Position numbers and translations under genes: made by a program
NCBI GenBank assembly: GCA_910577585.1
Contig: CAJTNN010000009.1
Span: 17,262-81,261, forward strand
DNA from: an uncultured Muribaculaceae bacterium
Lineage (GTDB): Bacteria; Bacteroidota; Bacteroidia; Bacteroidales; Muribaculaceae
Length of the DNA stretch: 64,000 nucleotides
Direction of reading: 5' to 3'
In this document: in pieces, positions 8,902 through 17,126 of the stretch
Position numbering within the stretch: the first letter of the stretch is position 1
How the letters are laid out: every line of letters begins with the position of its first letter
Notes under the pieces: generated by a model
What the model saw: the letters and a program-made list of their open reading frames with translations, nothing else
Told to the model about the DNA's origin: nothing
Database searches by the model: none

Positions 8902-9449
8902 CCCCGCAGAAGTCAGCCACAGCCGCCGTGGGTTTGCAACCCACGGCACAATAAACCAATACTAATCAAATAGTTACCTTCCTTATCCAGCACCCTTACC
9001 ACAAGGTCGGGGCGACGGCGCCCCTCCTCCCAGAGGCTGACGCTGACCTTCCCATTCTACCCAGTCATCATCCCAATTTTCCCATTCTTCCCAATTTTCC
9101 CATTCTTCCCAATTTTCCCATTCTTCCCAATTTTCCCAGTCTTTCCATTCTTCCCAGTTATCCCAGTCTTCCCAATCATCTTATTCAAAGCACTGTCCTT
9201 CACGTAACGGCGAGGCGCCCCTCCCCCAGGGGCTGACGATTATCAGATTAAACGTTAAAATTAAAAATTAATCTATTTTATACTTTTTTTTTGCAAATTT
9301 AATATAAATTTGCACTACTTACACCGTGATAAAAAAAGACCATGCAACCCTATCGCAGACTACTCATTACGATTAGTTGGTATTGTAGGTTTTTAGCAGG
9401 TTGGTTTTTCTCTATCATCTGATTGTTTTACACTTTATTCCGTTGAAAT
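8902..9449. repeat. repeat-rich gap: 9-bp tandem array between two copies of a GC-rich motif
   Basis: From 9051 to 9180 runs an imperfect 9-bp tandem array alternating CCCATTCTT and CCCAATTTT. On each side lies a related GC-rich motif, GGCGCCCCTCC then CAGAGGCTGACG or CAGGGGCTGACG (9009-9042 and 9208-9238). Read on the minus strand the array gives W-E-N/W-E-E in one frame and Gly-Lys-X in another. The latter has an ATG and a stop about 40 codons apart, but no ribosome-binding evidence. A gene here is not supported. Confidence 0.8.
9293..9313. promoter_or_regulatory. palindrome made of two outward -7 boxes
   Basis: GCAAATTTA (9293-9301), ATA, TAAATTTGC (9305-9313) is a perfect palindrome. Each arm reads outward as a TAnnTTTG -7 element. 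The rightward box could serve the outer-membrane barrel gene at 9450. No TTTG at -33 spacing is seen for either arm. Confidence 0.4.
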
Positions 9450-11789
9450 ATGCGCACACTTCTTGGTTTGTTTCTTTTTCTCTTGTCAATCGCTAATGCT
9501 GCGGGATATTATATCAAGGGGGAATGCCTCTCGACTGAGGGTGAACCTCTGCAGGGTGTATGCGTAAGCATGACCCCGTCTGAAAAGAATGACTCTACGG
9601 CGGATGTGCCTGAAAATGGAGTGTATACGTATAGCGACATCAACGGTAGTTTCGAGCTGGAGGGTATCGCGCCGGAAGTGCTCTACGATTTGTGCGTCTC
9701 AAAAGCCGGCTACAAGTCTCTGACCAATACTCTTGTCATCCCTTCCGATATCCCTTACACTGCTTTCTATATGGAAGTCTCTGAGGAAGAGGAGGCTAAA
9801 ATGCTTGAGGAAGTGGAGGTGACAGCTAATGTGCTGGAGAACTATACCGACCGCACCGAACTCTATCTGACATCACAGAATCGTAAAGCGGGCATCAACG
9901 CGCTTGATGCCATCGCTTCGCTGCCACTCTTCAAAAGCGGCATAAACGTCTCCTCATTGACTAACCTTGAAGGCGCGAGAGTAAATGTATTAATCAACGG
10001 CCGGCGTGCCTCGGAAGATGAAATCAGAAATCTGAAGGGCACCGATATCAAGAAGGTGGTGTATTACGATAATGCGCCGGCTAAGTTCGCTTCATATTTC
10101 GGCGGTCCGGTGGCTAACATCATTTTGGCAAAACCTAAGGAATTGCTCTTCACCGGTAATATCGGTGGCTCTGCCACGACGCTCCTCTCTTTTACGGGGA
10201 ATGCCGGCGTCACACTTATGGCTCCGCTGCATTATGTCAACGCGGCCTTTAATATCAACAGCGTTGATATCAAGGGGATGCGCCAGAAGGAATATTTCGA
10301 TTACGGCGATCTCACCAACAGCTTCAGCCTCAATTCTGCCCATAACACCAAACTGAGCACCAATTCCTTCGCCTCTTACCAGTTTGATAAAGGCCGCCAT
10401 ATGCTCTATGCCGGAGTCAATTACAATTCCTCTACCATCACTGCCAACACTGATTTCGACATCGAGGAAGTGACCCCATCTTCGGCCACTAAGGGGGAGC
10501 GCATCGTCGGCAACCATAACATCCAGGATCTGGCAAGCATCGACATTTACTATAACTATAATATCGATGATAAGTCTGATCTCAGCATCGACATTCTGAA
10601 CGCCTATAACAAGACTTCGCGTTCAAACTCCAACTATCAGCACACACCCGACAATTCAGCCTACTCCGACTTCGACATCCGCCAGCTGACCCACAACGAT
10701 ATCTATACGTTTAAATTTTCGGCTATGTATTCGACGTCGTTCTGGGATGGGTTCTTCACCGCCAATCTATATGAGTCCTACGTCAACCTGCATCAGAGAT
10801 ACTCATCTCCGCTTGCGGCGCAATATGATGTGCATAACCACAACCAGAGCCATTCGCCATCGCTGGCGGTGTCATACAATAAGAATTTCAACCGCTTCGG
10901 CGCAATGCTGACCATTAACGCTATCGACGATTATTATAAACTGTCGGGAGCGGGTGCATACAACGATTTCCGAGTCTACCCGCGTATTAACCTCAGCTAC
11001 AGGTTTTCATCAAATCTTATGATGCGCATGATGGGTTGGCTGGAAAGCGCTACCAACTCTTTGGGGGCGATGAACTCAAACCGCTACTTTCTCGACACTC
11101 GCTATTTCTCTGAAAATCTGGCCTACGAGCATACGGTGTACTCGTATTGCGGCAGCCTTTCAGCCTCTTGGTCGCTGCCGGAGCTCAAGCTCTTTCTGCT
11201 GCCATATTTAACCTACAGGTATATCGACAAGCCATATATCGACTATATCCAGCAAGAGGGCCGGAATTTTATCCGCAAGAGTATCGTCGTGCCTAATCAG
11301 CACTCGGTGGATTACTATCTGAGTGCTACATGGCGCCCCGTGCAGAACCTATCGATCCAACCCACACTGAAGGGCACATTCACCACCTACAAGACTCCGC
11401 TTAAAGAGGTACGCTTCAATTGGCTGAATTTCGAATTGAGCGCTGATTATTCGGTTGGAAGTTTCCAGATACATGCAGAATGCAGCTCACCCACCCGGCA
11501 ACTCGATGGCGTTAACACTATCAACAAGGGCTGGAGCGCAAGCGCCTCTGCATATTGGAAGCACAATAATTTTCACGCTGGTCTGACATATAGTTTCTCG
11601 GAACACAACGACTGGACCATAACCGAGATACCCGGTTTCACGCATTATTCCTCAACCACCCTGCGCAATGCGGCCTACCAATTCGCAATCAACCTCGGAT
11701 ATTACTTCCAGACGGGCCGCAACAATCAGAACCGTCGCGGCAAGCGCCTATCCAACAGTGCCTCAGAGACCGGTTTCTCTACCCGCTAA
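9450..11789 (+). CDS. outer-membrane beta-barrel, TonB-dependent-receptor type
   Basis: 779 residues. A signal peptide (MRTLLGLFLFLLSIANAAG) precedes a carboxypeptidase-regulatory-like domain (YIKGECLSTEGEPLQGVCV to about residue 110). Next are a linker rich in Glu (SEEEEAKMLEEVEVTAN), a plug-like region (NALDAIASLPLFKSG, VNVLINGRRASEDEIRNL) and a long barrel of alternating aromatic strands. This fits the outer-membrane beta-barrel family in Bacteroidota related to TonB-dependent receptors, but it is shorter than SusC and has no SusD partner. The ligand is unknown. Neighbours are unrelated housekeeping genes, so it is probably monocistronic. Confidence 0.82.
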   Translation: MRTLLGLFLFLLSIANAAGYYIKGECLSTEGEPLQGVCVSMTPSEKNDSTADVPENGVYTYSDINGSFELEGIAPEVLYDLCVSKAGYKSLTNTLVIPSDIPYTAFYMEVSEEEEAKMLEEVEVTANVLENYTDRTELYLTSQNRKAGINALDAIASLPLFKSGINVSSLTNLEGARVNVLINGRRASEDEIRNLKGTDIKKVVYYDNAPAKFASYFGGPVANIILAKPKELLFTGNIGGSATTLLSFTGNAGVTLMAPLHYVNAAFNINSVDIKGMRQKEYFDYGDLTNSFSLNSAHNTKLSTNSFASYQFDKGRHMLYAGVNYNSSTITANTDFDIEEVTPSSATKGERIVGNHNIQDLASIDIYYNYNIDDKSDLSIDILNAYNKTSRSNSNYQHTPDNSAYSDFDIRQLTHNDIYTFKFSAMYSTSFWDGFFTANLYESYVNLHQRYSSPLAAQYDVHNHNQSHSPSLAVSYNKNFNRFGAMLTINAIDDYYKLSGAGAYNDFRVYPRINLSYRFSSNLMMRMMGWLESATNSLGAMNSNRYFLDTRYFSENLAYEHTVYSYCGSLSASWSLPELKLFLLPYLTYRYIDKPYIDYIQQEGRNFIRKSIVVPNQHSVDYYLSATWRPVQNLSIQPTLKGTFTTYKTPLKEVRFNWLNFELSADYSVGSFQIHAECSSPTRQLDGVNTINKGWSASASAYWKHNNFHAGLTYSFSEHNDWTITEIPGFTHYSSTTLRNAAYQFAINLGYYFQTGRNNQNRRGKRLSNSASETGFSTR

Positions 11790-11910
11790 CCTATAAACCA
11801 TCCCACGGGTGCATCCCTGTGTTGCGACAGGGAATGCAGCCCGGATTTACGGTGACCTGACACGCCGGAGAGGGACGCGCCGGACGATGAGAAGTTTTTT
11901 ATCGGGAATT

Positions 11911-11942
11911 TTTGGATTGTTGATTAAATTTGAGTATTTTTG
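11911..11942 (+). promoter_or_regulatory. mdh promoter and structured leader
   Basis: TTTG (11911-11914), 20-base spacer, TATTTTTG (11935-11942) match the Bacteroidales consensus. This predicts a 5' leader of about 175 nt before mdh at 12126. The leader contains a GATTCCG...CGGAATC hairpin (about 11948-11975), a GGCGCTCAGCTGCGCC stem and a solo MITE-like end at 12028-12049. Confidence 0.78.
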
Positions 11943-12027
11943 CAATGCTGATTCCGCTGAGTCTTCATGCCGGAATCGGTATAGCGGCTGAACGCATAGG
12001 CGCTCAGCTGCGCCATCAGGTTGTGGC

Positions 12028-12049
12028 CGTAAAAAGTTTAAACGACTTC
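12028..12049. repeat. solo end of MITE-like family 2
   Basis: Twenty-two bases here are identical to the right end of the long element at 42.8-43.0 kb (its positions 43019-43040), including AAAAAGTTTAAACGACTTC. The matching left end is not found nearby, so this is a fragment or a solo end lying in the mdh leader. Confidence 0.7.
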
Positions 12050-12125
12050 TCTGCGGCATAAACGACATTCAAGAATATAACCCGAATCGGATAATCCAAC
12101 TTAAATCATTTCATAATACCAAATT

Positions 12126-13055
12126 ATGTCAAAAGTAACAGTGGTAGGCGCCGGCAACGTAGGCGCCACAGCAGTCAACGTAATGGCACTGCGCGAAGTA
12201 GCTGACGAAGTTGTAATGCTCGACATCAAGGAGGGCGTTGCCGAGGGTAAGGCCATGGATATGATGCAGACAGCTAATCTGCTCGACATGAACACCCGCA
12301 TCAACGGCGTCACCAACAACTATGAGGCTACTAAAGACAGCGATGTTGTAGTCATCACTTCAGGTATCCCCCGCAAGCCGGGCATGACCCGCGAGGAACT
12401 CATCGGTGTCAACGCCGGCATCGTGAAGCAGGTCACTGAGAGCGTGCTCAAATTCAGCCCCAACGCTGTGATCGTATGCGTTTCTAACCCGATGGACACA
12501 ATGACCTACCTCATCCACAAGGTAGCTGGCATCCCCAAAAACCGCATCATCGGCATGGGTGGCGCTCTCGACAGCAGCCGCTTCAAATACTACCTCAGCC
12601 AGGCTCTCGGCGCTAACCCGAATGAGGTTGAGGGCTTCGTTATCGGCGGCCACGGCGATACCACTATGATTCCCATGAAGCGCTTCGCAACTCTGCGCGG
12701 CATCCCCTGCGAGACTCTGCTCCCCGCTGAGACTCTCGATAAGGTGGTGGCTGACACTATGGTGGGCGGCGCTACACTCACAAAACTCCTCGGCACTTCT
12801 GCCTGGTATGCTCCGGGCGCTGCAACTGCCGAAGTTGTTGAGGCTGTAATCCACGACCAGAAAGCTATCATCCCCTGCTCTGCTCTCCTCGAGGGCGAGT
12901 ATGGCCAGAGCGACCTCTGCATCGGCGTGCCCTGCGTGCTCGGCAAAGGTGGCATCGAGAAAATCATCGAACTCGACCTCACTGCCGATGAGAAGGCTCT
13001 CTTCGAGAAGAGCGCCGAGGCTGTGAAGAAGACGAACGCAGCTCTTCCCTGCTAA
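12126..13055 (+). CDS. mdh: malate dehydrogenase
   Basis: 309 residues of the LDH-like MDH group, which interconverts malate and oxaloacetate with NAD(H). In Bacteroidales it works in the reductive branch to fumarate and succinate. The Rossmann motif is GAGNVG (8-13), with Asp33 in MLDIKEG as expected for NAD preference. Substrate arginines are in RKPGMTR (83-89), the NPMD motif is at 121-124, and the catalytic His176 lies in GGHGDTT. A good promoter lies 184 bp upstream and a strong terminator follows, so it is probably transcribed alone. Codon use is regular, as expected for a highly expressed gene. Confidence 0.97.
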   Translation: MSKVTVVGAGNVGATAVNVMALREVADEVVMLDIKEGVAEGKAMDMMQTANLLDMNTRINGVTNNYEATKDSDVVVITSGIPRKPGMTREELIGVNAGIVKQVTESVLKFSPNAVIVCVSNPMDTMTYLIHKVAGIPKNRIIGMGGALDSSRFKYYLSQALGANPNEVEGFVIGGHGDTTMIPMKRFATLRGIPCETLLPAETLDKVVADTMVGGATLTKLLGTSAWYAPGAATAEVVEAVIHDQKAIIPCSALLEGEYGQSDLCIGVPCVLGKGGIEKIIELDLTADEKALFEKSAEAVKKTNAALPC

Positions 13056-13143
13056 TCCGGCATACGCCCAATCAATAAAATCGCCCCCGGCGCCGACATC
13101 GCCTCATAACTGATGACAAGCCCGGACGATTACCCCAAAATAA

Positions 13144-13182
13144 ATCAGGGGACTCCGAAATCTCGGAGTCCCCTGATGTTTT
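13144..13182. terminator. bidirectional terminator between mdh and the 13.2-kb gene
   Basis: Perfect 15-bp arms (13144-13158, 13163-13177) with loop AATC, followed by GTTTTAAT on the plus strand. It can serve both the plus-strand mdh and the convergent minus-strand gene. Confidence 0.85.
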
Positions 13183-13229
13183 AATAGTCGTTTAAGAAAC
13201 GGTTCACACCTGATTATCTCACTACCCCA

Positions 13230-14624
13230 TTATCTTACCACCACCTTGCGCACGCCAAGATTCGACTTGCGGAGATAAATGCCGGGGCGGCTGCCATCGC
13301 TCTTGAGCCCTTCGAGGGTGTAGTAGCTCACCTCACCCTCATAGCTGCACTCAGCGCCTACTACGCCTACGCCTGAACGCGGCTCTTCGGTCATAGTCAG
13401 CTCTGCAGTCATGTCAAGATAATTGAATTTCAGATTCACACATCCCCACTCGGCAAATTCTGCCACAATCTCCTGACCTCTGTCTTCGAGCATCGGAATC
13501 ACACGGGAATTGCCGTCTACCTGGAATGAATTGTCAGACTCATCAGCCGTAGAATAATACTTATAGTAATGTGAGGCCGCACCTCCGGATGAATATGCCA
13601 TCTCTATCCAGGGGATACGTATGCTCTTTCCGCGGAACTCGAATTCGCATACATATCCATCCTCCTCTTTAAAGAGCGATGTCTGGCGAATTTCAGGCTG
13701 ATCATCTATCACGGCACGAGCACGGAATTCATAGGGAGGCTCCACACTCTCATTGGCGCTCACATATGCCGTGCGATAGGCCCATGAGGCATTTACTTGC
13801 AGACTTCCCCAGTTTTTGAAGCTGTATTCAAAGGAATCACCACCGGGGCCAAAATGTACATTCCCCTGCTTAATAGCCTCTCCGGTCAGCAACTCTGACA
13901 ACGGGTTATCCTCAAGCAGACCCCATACACTTTCAGCCGCCGGAGAAGCCGATTTTTCAGAACTTAAAATCACCGACACATTGCGTCCCTCAAACTTATA
14001 ACTGCTTTGATAAGCATTCTCAAAACCTATCGGTATATACTTGATGATTGGCGAGGGTGTGCCTACATTTACGATAGCGTATATCCCCTCTTCGGCATTA
14101 GGACGCTTGAACATCGGGGCCACGGTTGACTCGAGATAACAATATCTGCTATTGGCCGCAGCATTGGCTACCACCACAGTAACCTCACCACCTTGCCAGT
14201 TGTAGAGTCCGAAGGGCCTCACATCATCAAGAGCCTCTGCATACGCGAAGGGCATCGCATAGGGTCTGCTCGAACCATAGATGGGATTAGCCTCCGTATA
14301 GAATGGATCATTTGCGGCCAATACCTGCAACAACTCAAATCTGCTTGCATCAGTGCCGATATATTTGCACGCCGCATCTGAAGCCTCACCCCAATAGATC
14401 TTCATATCAGCATCTCCGGCAGGCAGGTCTACGGTGCACACATATCTCTCACCATCCTCCGACTCAAACCGAATCGCCCCATTGTCGCCATTAGCATCGG
14501 GCAACTGCCAATCGTTGAAGCTCCCCACCAGATAGAGACCATCCATCGGACTCACCATCGCTCCCGGAGCTTTCGCCGGCACATCCGAGACTCCTTTCAT
14601 CTCAGCCGCATAGCTGAGCAGCAT
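13230..14624 (-). CDS. secreted protein with interrupted signal peptide
   Basis: An open frame of 464 codons from the ATG at 14624. That start gives only half a signal peptide (MLLSYAAEMKG). The same frame continues upstream through hydrophobic codons VYAVIAIA to a TAA at 14651-14649 and then MNRV with its ATG at 14663. The original start was therefore very probably 14663, now cut by a stop at codon 5. The body has FYLVGSFNDW-like text (LYLVGSFNDWQLPDANGD), recalling glycan-binding modules, and a C-terminus (VSYYTLEGLKSDGSRPGIY, VRKVVV) like a type IX sorting tail. Function is unknown. It may be non-exported or a recent pseudogene. Confidence 0.65.
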   Translation of the reverse strand: MLLSYAAEMKGVSDVPAKAPGAMVSPMDGLYLVGSFNDWQLPDANGDNGAIRFESEDGERYVCTVDLPAGDADMKIYWGEASDAACKYIGTDASRFELLQVLAANDPFYTEANPIYGSSRPYAMPFAYAEALDDVRPFGLYNWQGGEVTVVVANAAANSRYCYLESTVAPMFKRPNAEEGIYAIVNVGTPSPIIKYIPIGFENAYQSSYKFEGRNVSVILSSEKSASPAAESVWGLLEDNPLSELLTGEAIKQGNVHFGPGGDSFEYSFKNWGSLQVNASWAYRTAYVSANESVEPPYEFRARAVIDDQPEIRQTSLFKEEDGYVCEFEFRGKSIRIPWIEMAYSSGGAASHYYKYYSTADESDNSFQVDGNSRVIPMLEDRGQEIVAEFAEWGCVNLKFNYLDMTAELTMTEEPRSGVGVVGAECSYEGEVSYYTLEGLKSDGSRPGIYLRKSNLGVRKVVVR

Positions 14625-14663
14625 CGCGATTGCAATAACCGCATAAACTTAAACTCGATTCAT

Positions 14664-15046
14664 AAGCTTTGTTAGTTTTTAAATTAATATTGACTGTGGT
14701 TCACATAACTTTTGAGAGTATGTAATGCCGTCGTGACATAATATGTACGTTTGCAAATTTAACTAAAAATTATATATTCCAATAGTTTTTTTTCGTTAAT
14801 TAAAGTTAAAAAAACAGCCAATACCTTATTCCTTTCACATCATATTCAACTATTCCCTTACACTCTGCATATTCAGTTGCATTTACATTTAGTACATCAT
14901 TCTACAGTGAGTCCTGCGATTAAGGAGAGTGAGATGACATATACTACCTGTAACTACGAAAAGATAATGATAATCAAAAACAGCGCTCCCCGTCGACCAC
15001 GTGGGGCGGCGGGGAGCGATATGGGTTTGGGAGTTGAGGTTGGCGC
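14664..15046. other. gene-free gap upstream of the interrupted gene
   Basis: Nothing convincing is encoded here. A minus-strand -7 box TAAATTTG (14761-14754) lies about 90 bp upstream of the ATG at 14663 and is the likely promoter of the interrupted secreted-protein gene. The right end holds the MFS terminator, listed separately. The rest is AT-rich. Confidence 0.6.
14976..15018 (-). terminator. terminator of the MFS gene
   Basis: Arms CGCTCCCCG (14984-14992) and CGGGGAGCG (15010-15018). On the minus strand the stem is followed by GCTGTTTTTG, a typical intrinsic terminator just past the MFS stop codon. Confidence 0.82.
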
Positions 15047-16783
15047 TTACTCTTCGGCTGCGGCCACCTCTGACTCTTCGATTTCGGCTTTGACGGCTGC
15101 AGGAGCGGCCACATTCGGAAGCTCGAGGCCAAGATGCTTCTTCTTGTCGACTACCTTGAGATAGGCTCCGATAATCAGCGCTGCCACGCCGAGTCCGGCA
15201 AGCATCACGAGGGCCCAGGTATAGTTGTAGCTGACGGAGGCTACCTCTTCGGTCATCGTGCCGGCGGCTACCTGCGCCTCGATGTCGGTGTTGGTAGAGG
15301 TGAGCACCTTGCCGATAAGCATCGGGAAGAGCCAAAGGCCGATGTTCTGAATCCAGAATATGAGCGCATAGGCCGAACCGATAATCTTGGCGTCAACAAG
15401 CTTGGGCACTGAGGGCCACAACGAGGCGGGCACGAGCGAGAAGCTGGCGCCGAGCACAAGTATAGTCACATAGGCCACAATCACGCCGCCGGCTGCGTTA
15501 CCCTTGAACATCGGCAGTACGAATGCAAATGTAAGATGGCAAGCTATCAGCAGCAGCGAACCGAGCACAAGCATCGAGGCGGCCTTACCTTTATGGTCAA
15601 CAAATTTGCCGAGAATCGGAGTGATGCCCACTGCAAGCAGGGGGAAGACGGCGAAGATGGCGCCTGCGCTCTGCTGTTGGTAGCCCATCCAGCAATATAC
15701 CACGAGCGACACCACCGACACTGCGAAGAGCAGCAGCTTCATACCCTTCTGGCGCGCGAAGTTGCCGGCAAAGGCCGTGGCTGCCACAAGGAGCATGATC
15801 ACATACTGTATGTAGGTGACACTGTCGCTGAGCCAGAAGCTACCCTCGGGGAGAGGATTGAACTGAATATTGCACTGAAGCATGTTGACGGCATATTTCT
15901 GGAAGGGGAAGATGGCTGAGTAGTAGAGCACGCAGAGAAGTGCCACAAGCCAGAAACCGAGACTTGACAGAATCTTGCCGAGGTCGGAGATGCGGAAGGG
16001 GTCATCTTTCTCTTCGGCTTCGCCGGTCTGCTTGTCGAGCCGGGCATCCATGAAGAAGTATACGATAAACATGATCAGGGCAATCATGAGCAGAACCACG
16101 CCGAAGGCCACGGAACGGCTCACATTGACTGTGCCCCCCATCTCGGCAAACATCGGCGAGAATATCATACATGTAGCCACACCGAGACGCGCCAGAGCCA
16201 TCTCCGAGCCCATGGCCAAAGCCATCTCGCGCCCCTTGAACCACTTCACGATGCCTCGGCTCACAGTGATGCCTGCCATCTCGACGCCGCAACCGAAAAT
16301 CATGAAACCTACGGCTGATAGTTTGGCCGATGCAGGCATACCCTCGTAGAAGGGGGACACGCCGAGTTCGTCGAAGCCGGGAATGTAGTTGAGATGATTC
16401 GTAAACCACACATCAAGGCCGCTGCCCTGGAAGGCATCGGTGAGTGCATACCAGTTGATGGTGCCACCCACCACCATCACGGCACCTGAGAGGATAGCTG
16501 TGAAGCGCACTCCCATCTTGTCGAGGATGATGCCGGCGAAGATGAGGAAGAAGATGAAGACATTCAGGAAAGTCTCCGAGCCCTGCATCGTGCCGAAGGC
16601 TGTAGAGTCCCAGCCACGCTCCGACTGCAGGAGGTTCTTGATCGGCGAGAGGACATCCATGAACACATAGGAGCAGAACATCGCGAAGGCCAGAAGCCCG
16701 AGCGCGGTCCAGCGGGCCCACGACTTGTCGCGAAGGGTCTCCACCAGCATCACGGGCGATACATTTTTAGTTGTTACTTCCAT
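15047..16783 (-). CDS. MFS transporter
   Basis: 578 residues with about twelve membrane spans and a charged cytoplasmic tail ending EEAEEKDD-type and KAEIEESEVAAAEE stretches. The loop KWFKGREMALAMGSEMALAR recalls the MFSD1 branch of the major facilitator superfamily, whose studied animal member exports dipeptides; that link is from memory and tentative. The predicted cytoplasmic central loop is long (DKQTGEAEEKDDPFRISDLG). Two consecutive promoters within a dispersed repeat lie upstream. The PPi-phosphofructokinase gene upstream has its own terminator, so the two are probably separate transcripts. Confidence 0.85.
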   Translation of the reverse strand: MEVTTKNVSPVMLVETLRDKSWARWTALGLLAFAMFCSYVFMDVLSPIKNLLQSERGWDSTAFGTMQGSETFLNVFIFFLIFAGIILDKMGVRFTAILSGAVMVVGGTINWYALTDAFQGSGLDVWFTNHLNYIPGFDELGVSPFYEGMPASAKLSAVGFMIFGCGVEMAGITVSRGIVKWFKGREMALAMGSEMALARLGVATCMIFSPMFAEMGGTVNVSRSVAFGVVLLMIALIMFIVYFFMDARLDKQTGEAEEKDDPFRISDLGKILSSLGFWLVALLCVLYYSAIFPFQKYAVNMLQCNIQFNPLPEGSFWLSDSVTYIQYVIMLLVAATAFAGNFARQKGMKLLLFAVSVVSLVVYCWMGYQQQSAGAIFAVFPLLAVGITPILGKFVDHKGKAASMLVLGSLLLIACHLTFAFVLPMFKGNAAGGVIVAYVTILVLGASFSLVPASLWPSVPKLVDAKIIGSAYALIFWIQNIGLWLFPMLIGKVLTSTNTDIEAQVAAGTMTEEVASVSYNYTWALVMLAGLGVAALIIGAYLKVVDKKKHLGLELPNVAAPAAVKAEIEESEVAAAEE

Positions 16784-16896
16784 AAGGATATTTCGGTTAG
16801 TTTGATAATAATTTCATCTATAAGTCGGCGAAGGGTGCGAGCCTCGCGTCATGCATAGCCTGCACTCCGAACTGCGTACGCTGCCCATTGCATCCG

Positions 16897-16928
16897 CAAA
16901 TTTAAACAAAATTCGCGAGTCGGCCAAA
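16897..16928 (-). promoter_or_regulatory. MFS promoter, proximal
   Basis: On the minus strand TTTG (16928-16925), 20-base spacer, TAAATTTG (16904-16897). It is a full consensus match inside the dispersed repeat, giving a leader of about 105 nt. Confidence 0.78.
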
Positions 16929-16985
16929 AGCGCATGTCGCTCCGCAGGAGCGGTGCGCGGTGCCGTCAGGCATTTGGACCGTCCG

Positions 16986-17017
16986 CAAATTTAAACAAAA
17001 TTCGCGAGTCGGCCAAA
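16986..17017 (-). promoter_or_regulatory. MFS promoter, distal
   Basis: The second repeat unit carries the same minus-strand TTTG (17017-17014), 20 bases and TAAATTTG (16993-16986), so a second start site about 90 bp upstream is expected. Confidence 0.7.
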
Positions 17018-17037
17018 GCGCATGTCGGCGGGCGGAT

Positions 17038-17083
17038 GAAAAAATGCTCCGGCATGCAGCCATTAGCCGCATTGCCGGAGCAT
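17038..17083 (-). terminator. terminator of PPi-phosphofructokinase
   Basis: Arms ATGCTCCGGCA (17044-17054) and TGCCGGAGCAT (17073-17083). On the minus strand the stem is followed by a run of T (plus-strand A-run 17038-17044), 44 bp after the stop codon. Confidence 0.85.
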
Positions 17084-17126
17084 CATTGTCTATTTACAGC
17101 CTATGAATTCAGGGTGGGGTGTGGAA

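Larger units (their letters stand above)
16896..17028. repeat. promoter-bearing dispersed repeat, copy 1 (one full and one partial unit)
   Basis: A unit of about 90 bp (GCAAATTTAAACAAAATTCG, GCGAGTCGGCCAAAAGCGCA, a CTCCGCAGGAG hairpin, then GGCATTTGGACCGTCC) is followed by a second, truncated unit from 16985. The same unit recurs at 32649-32760 before an unrelated gene. It lies between the MFS and PPi-PFK genes. Confidence 0.88.

Noticed and set aside
9051..9180. CRISPR array
   Set aside because: Units are 9 bp and contiguous with no spacers; it is a simple tandem repeat.
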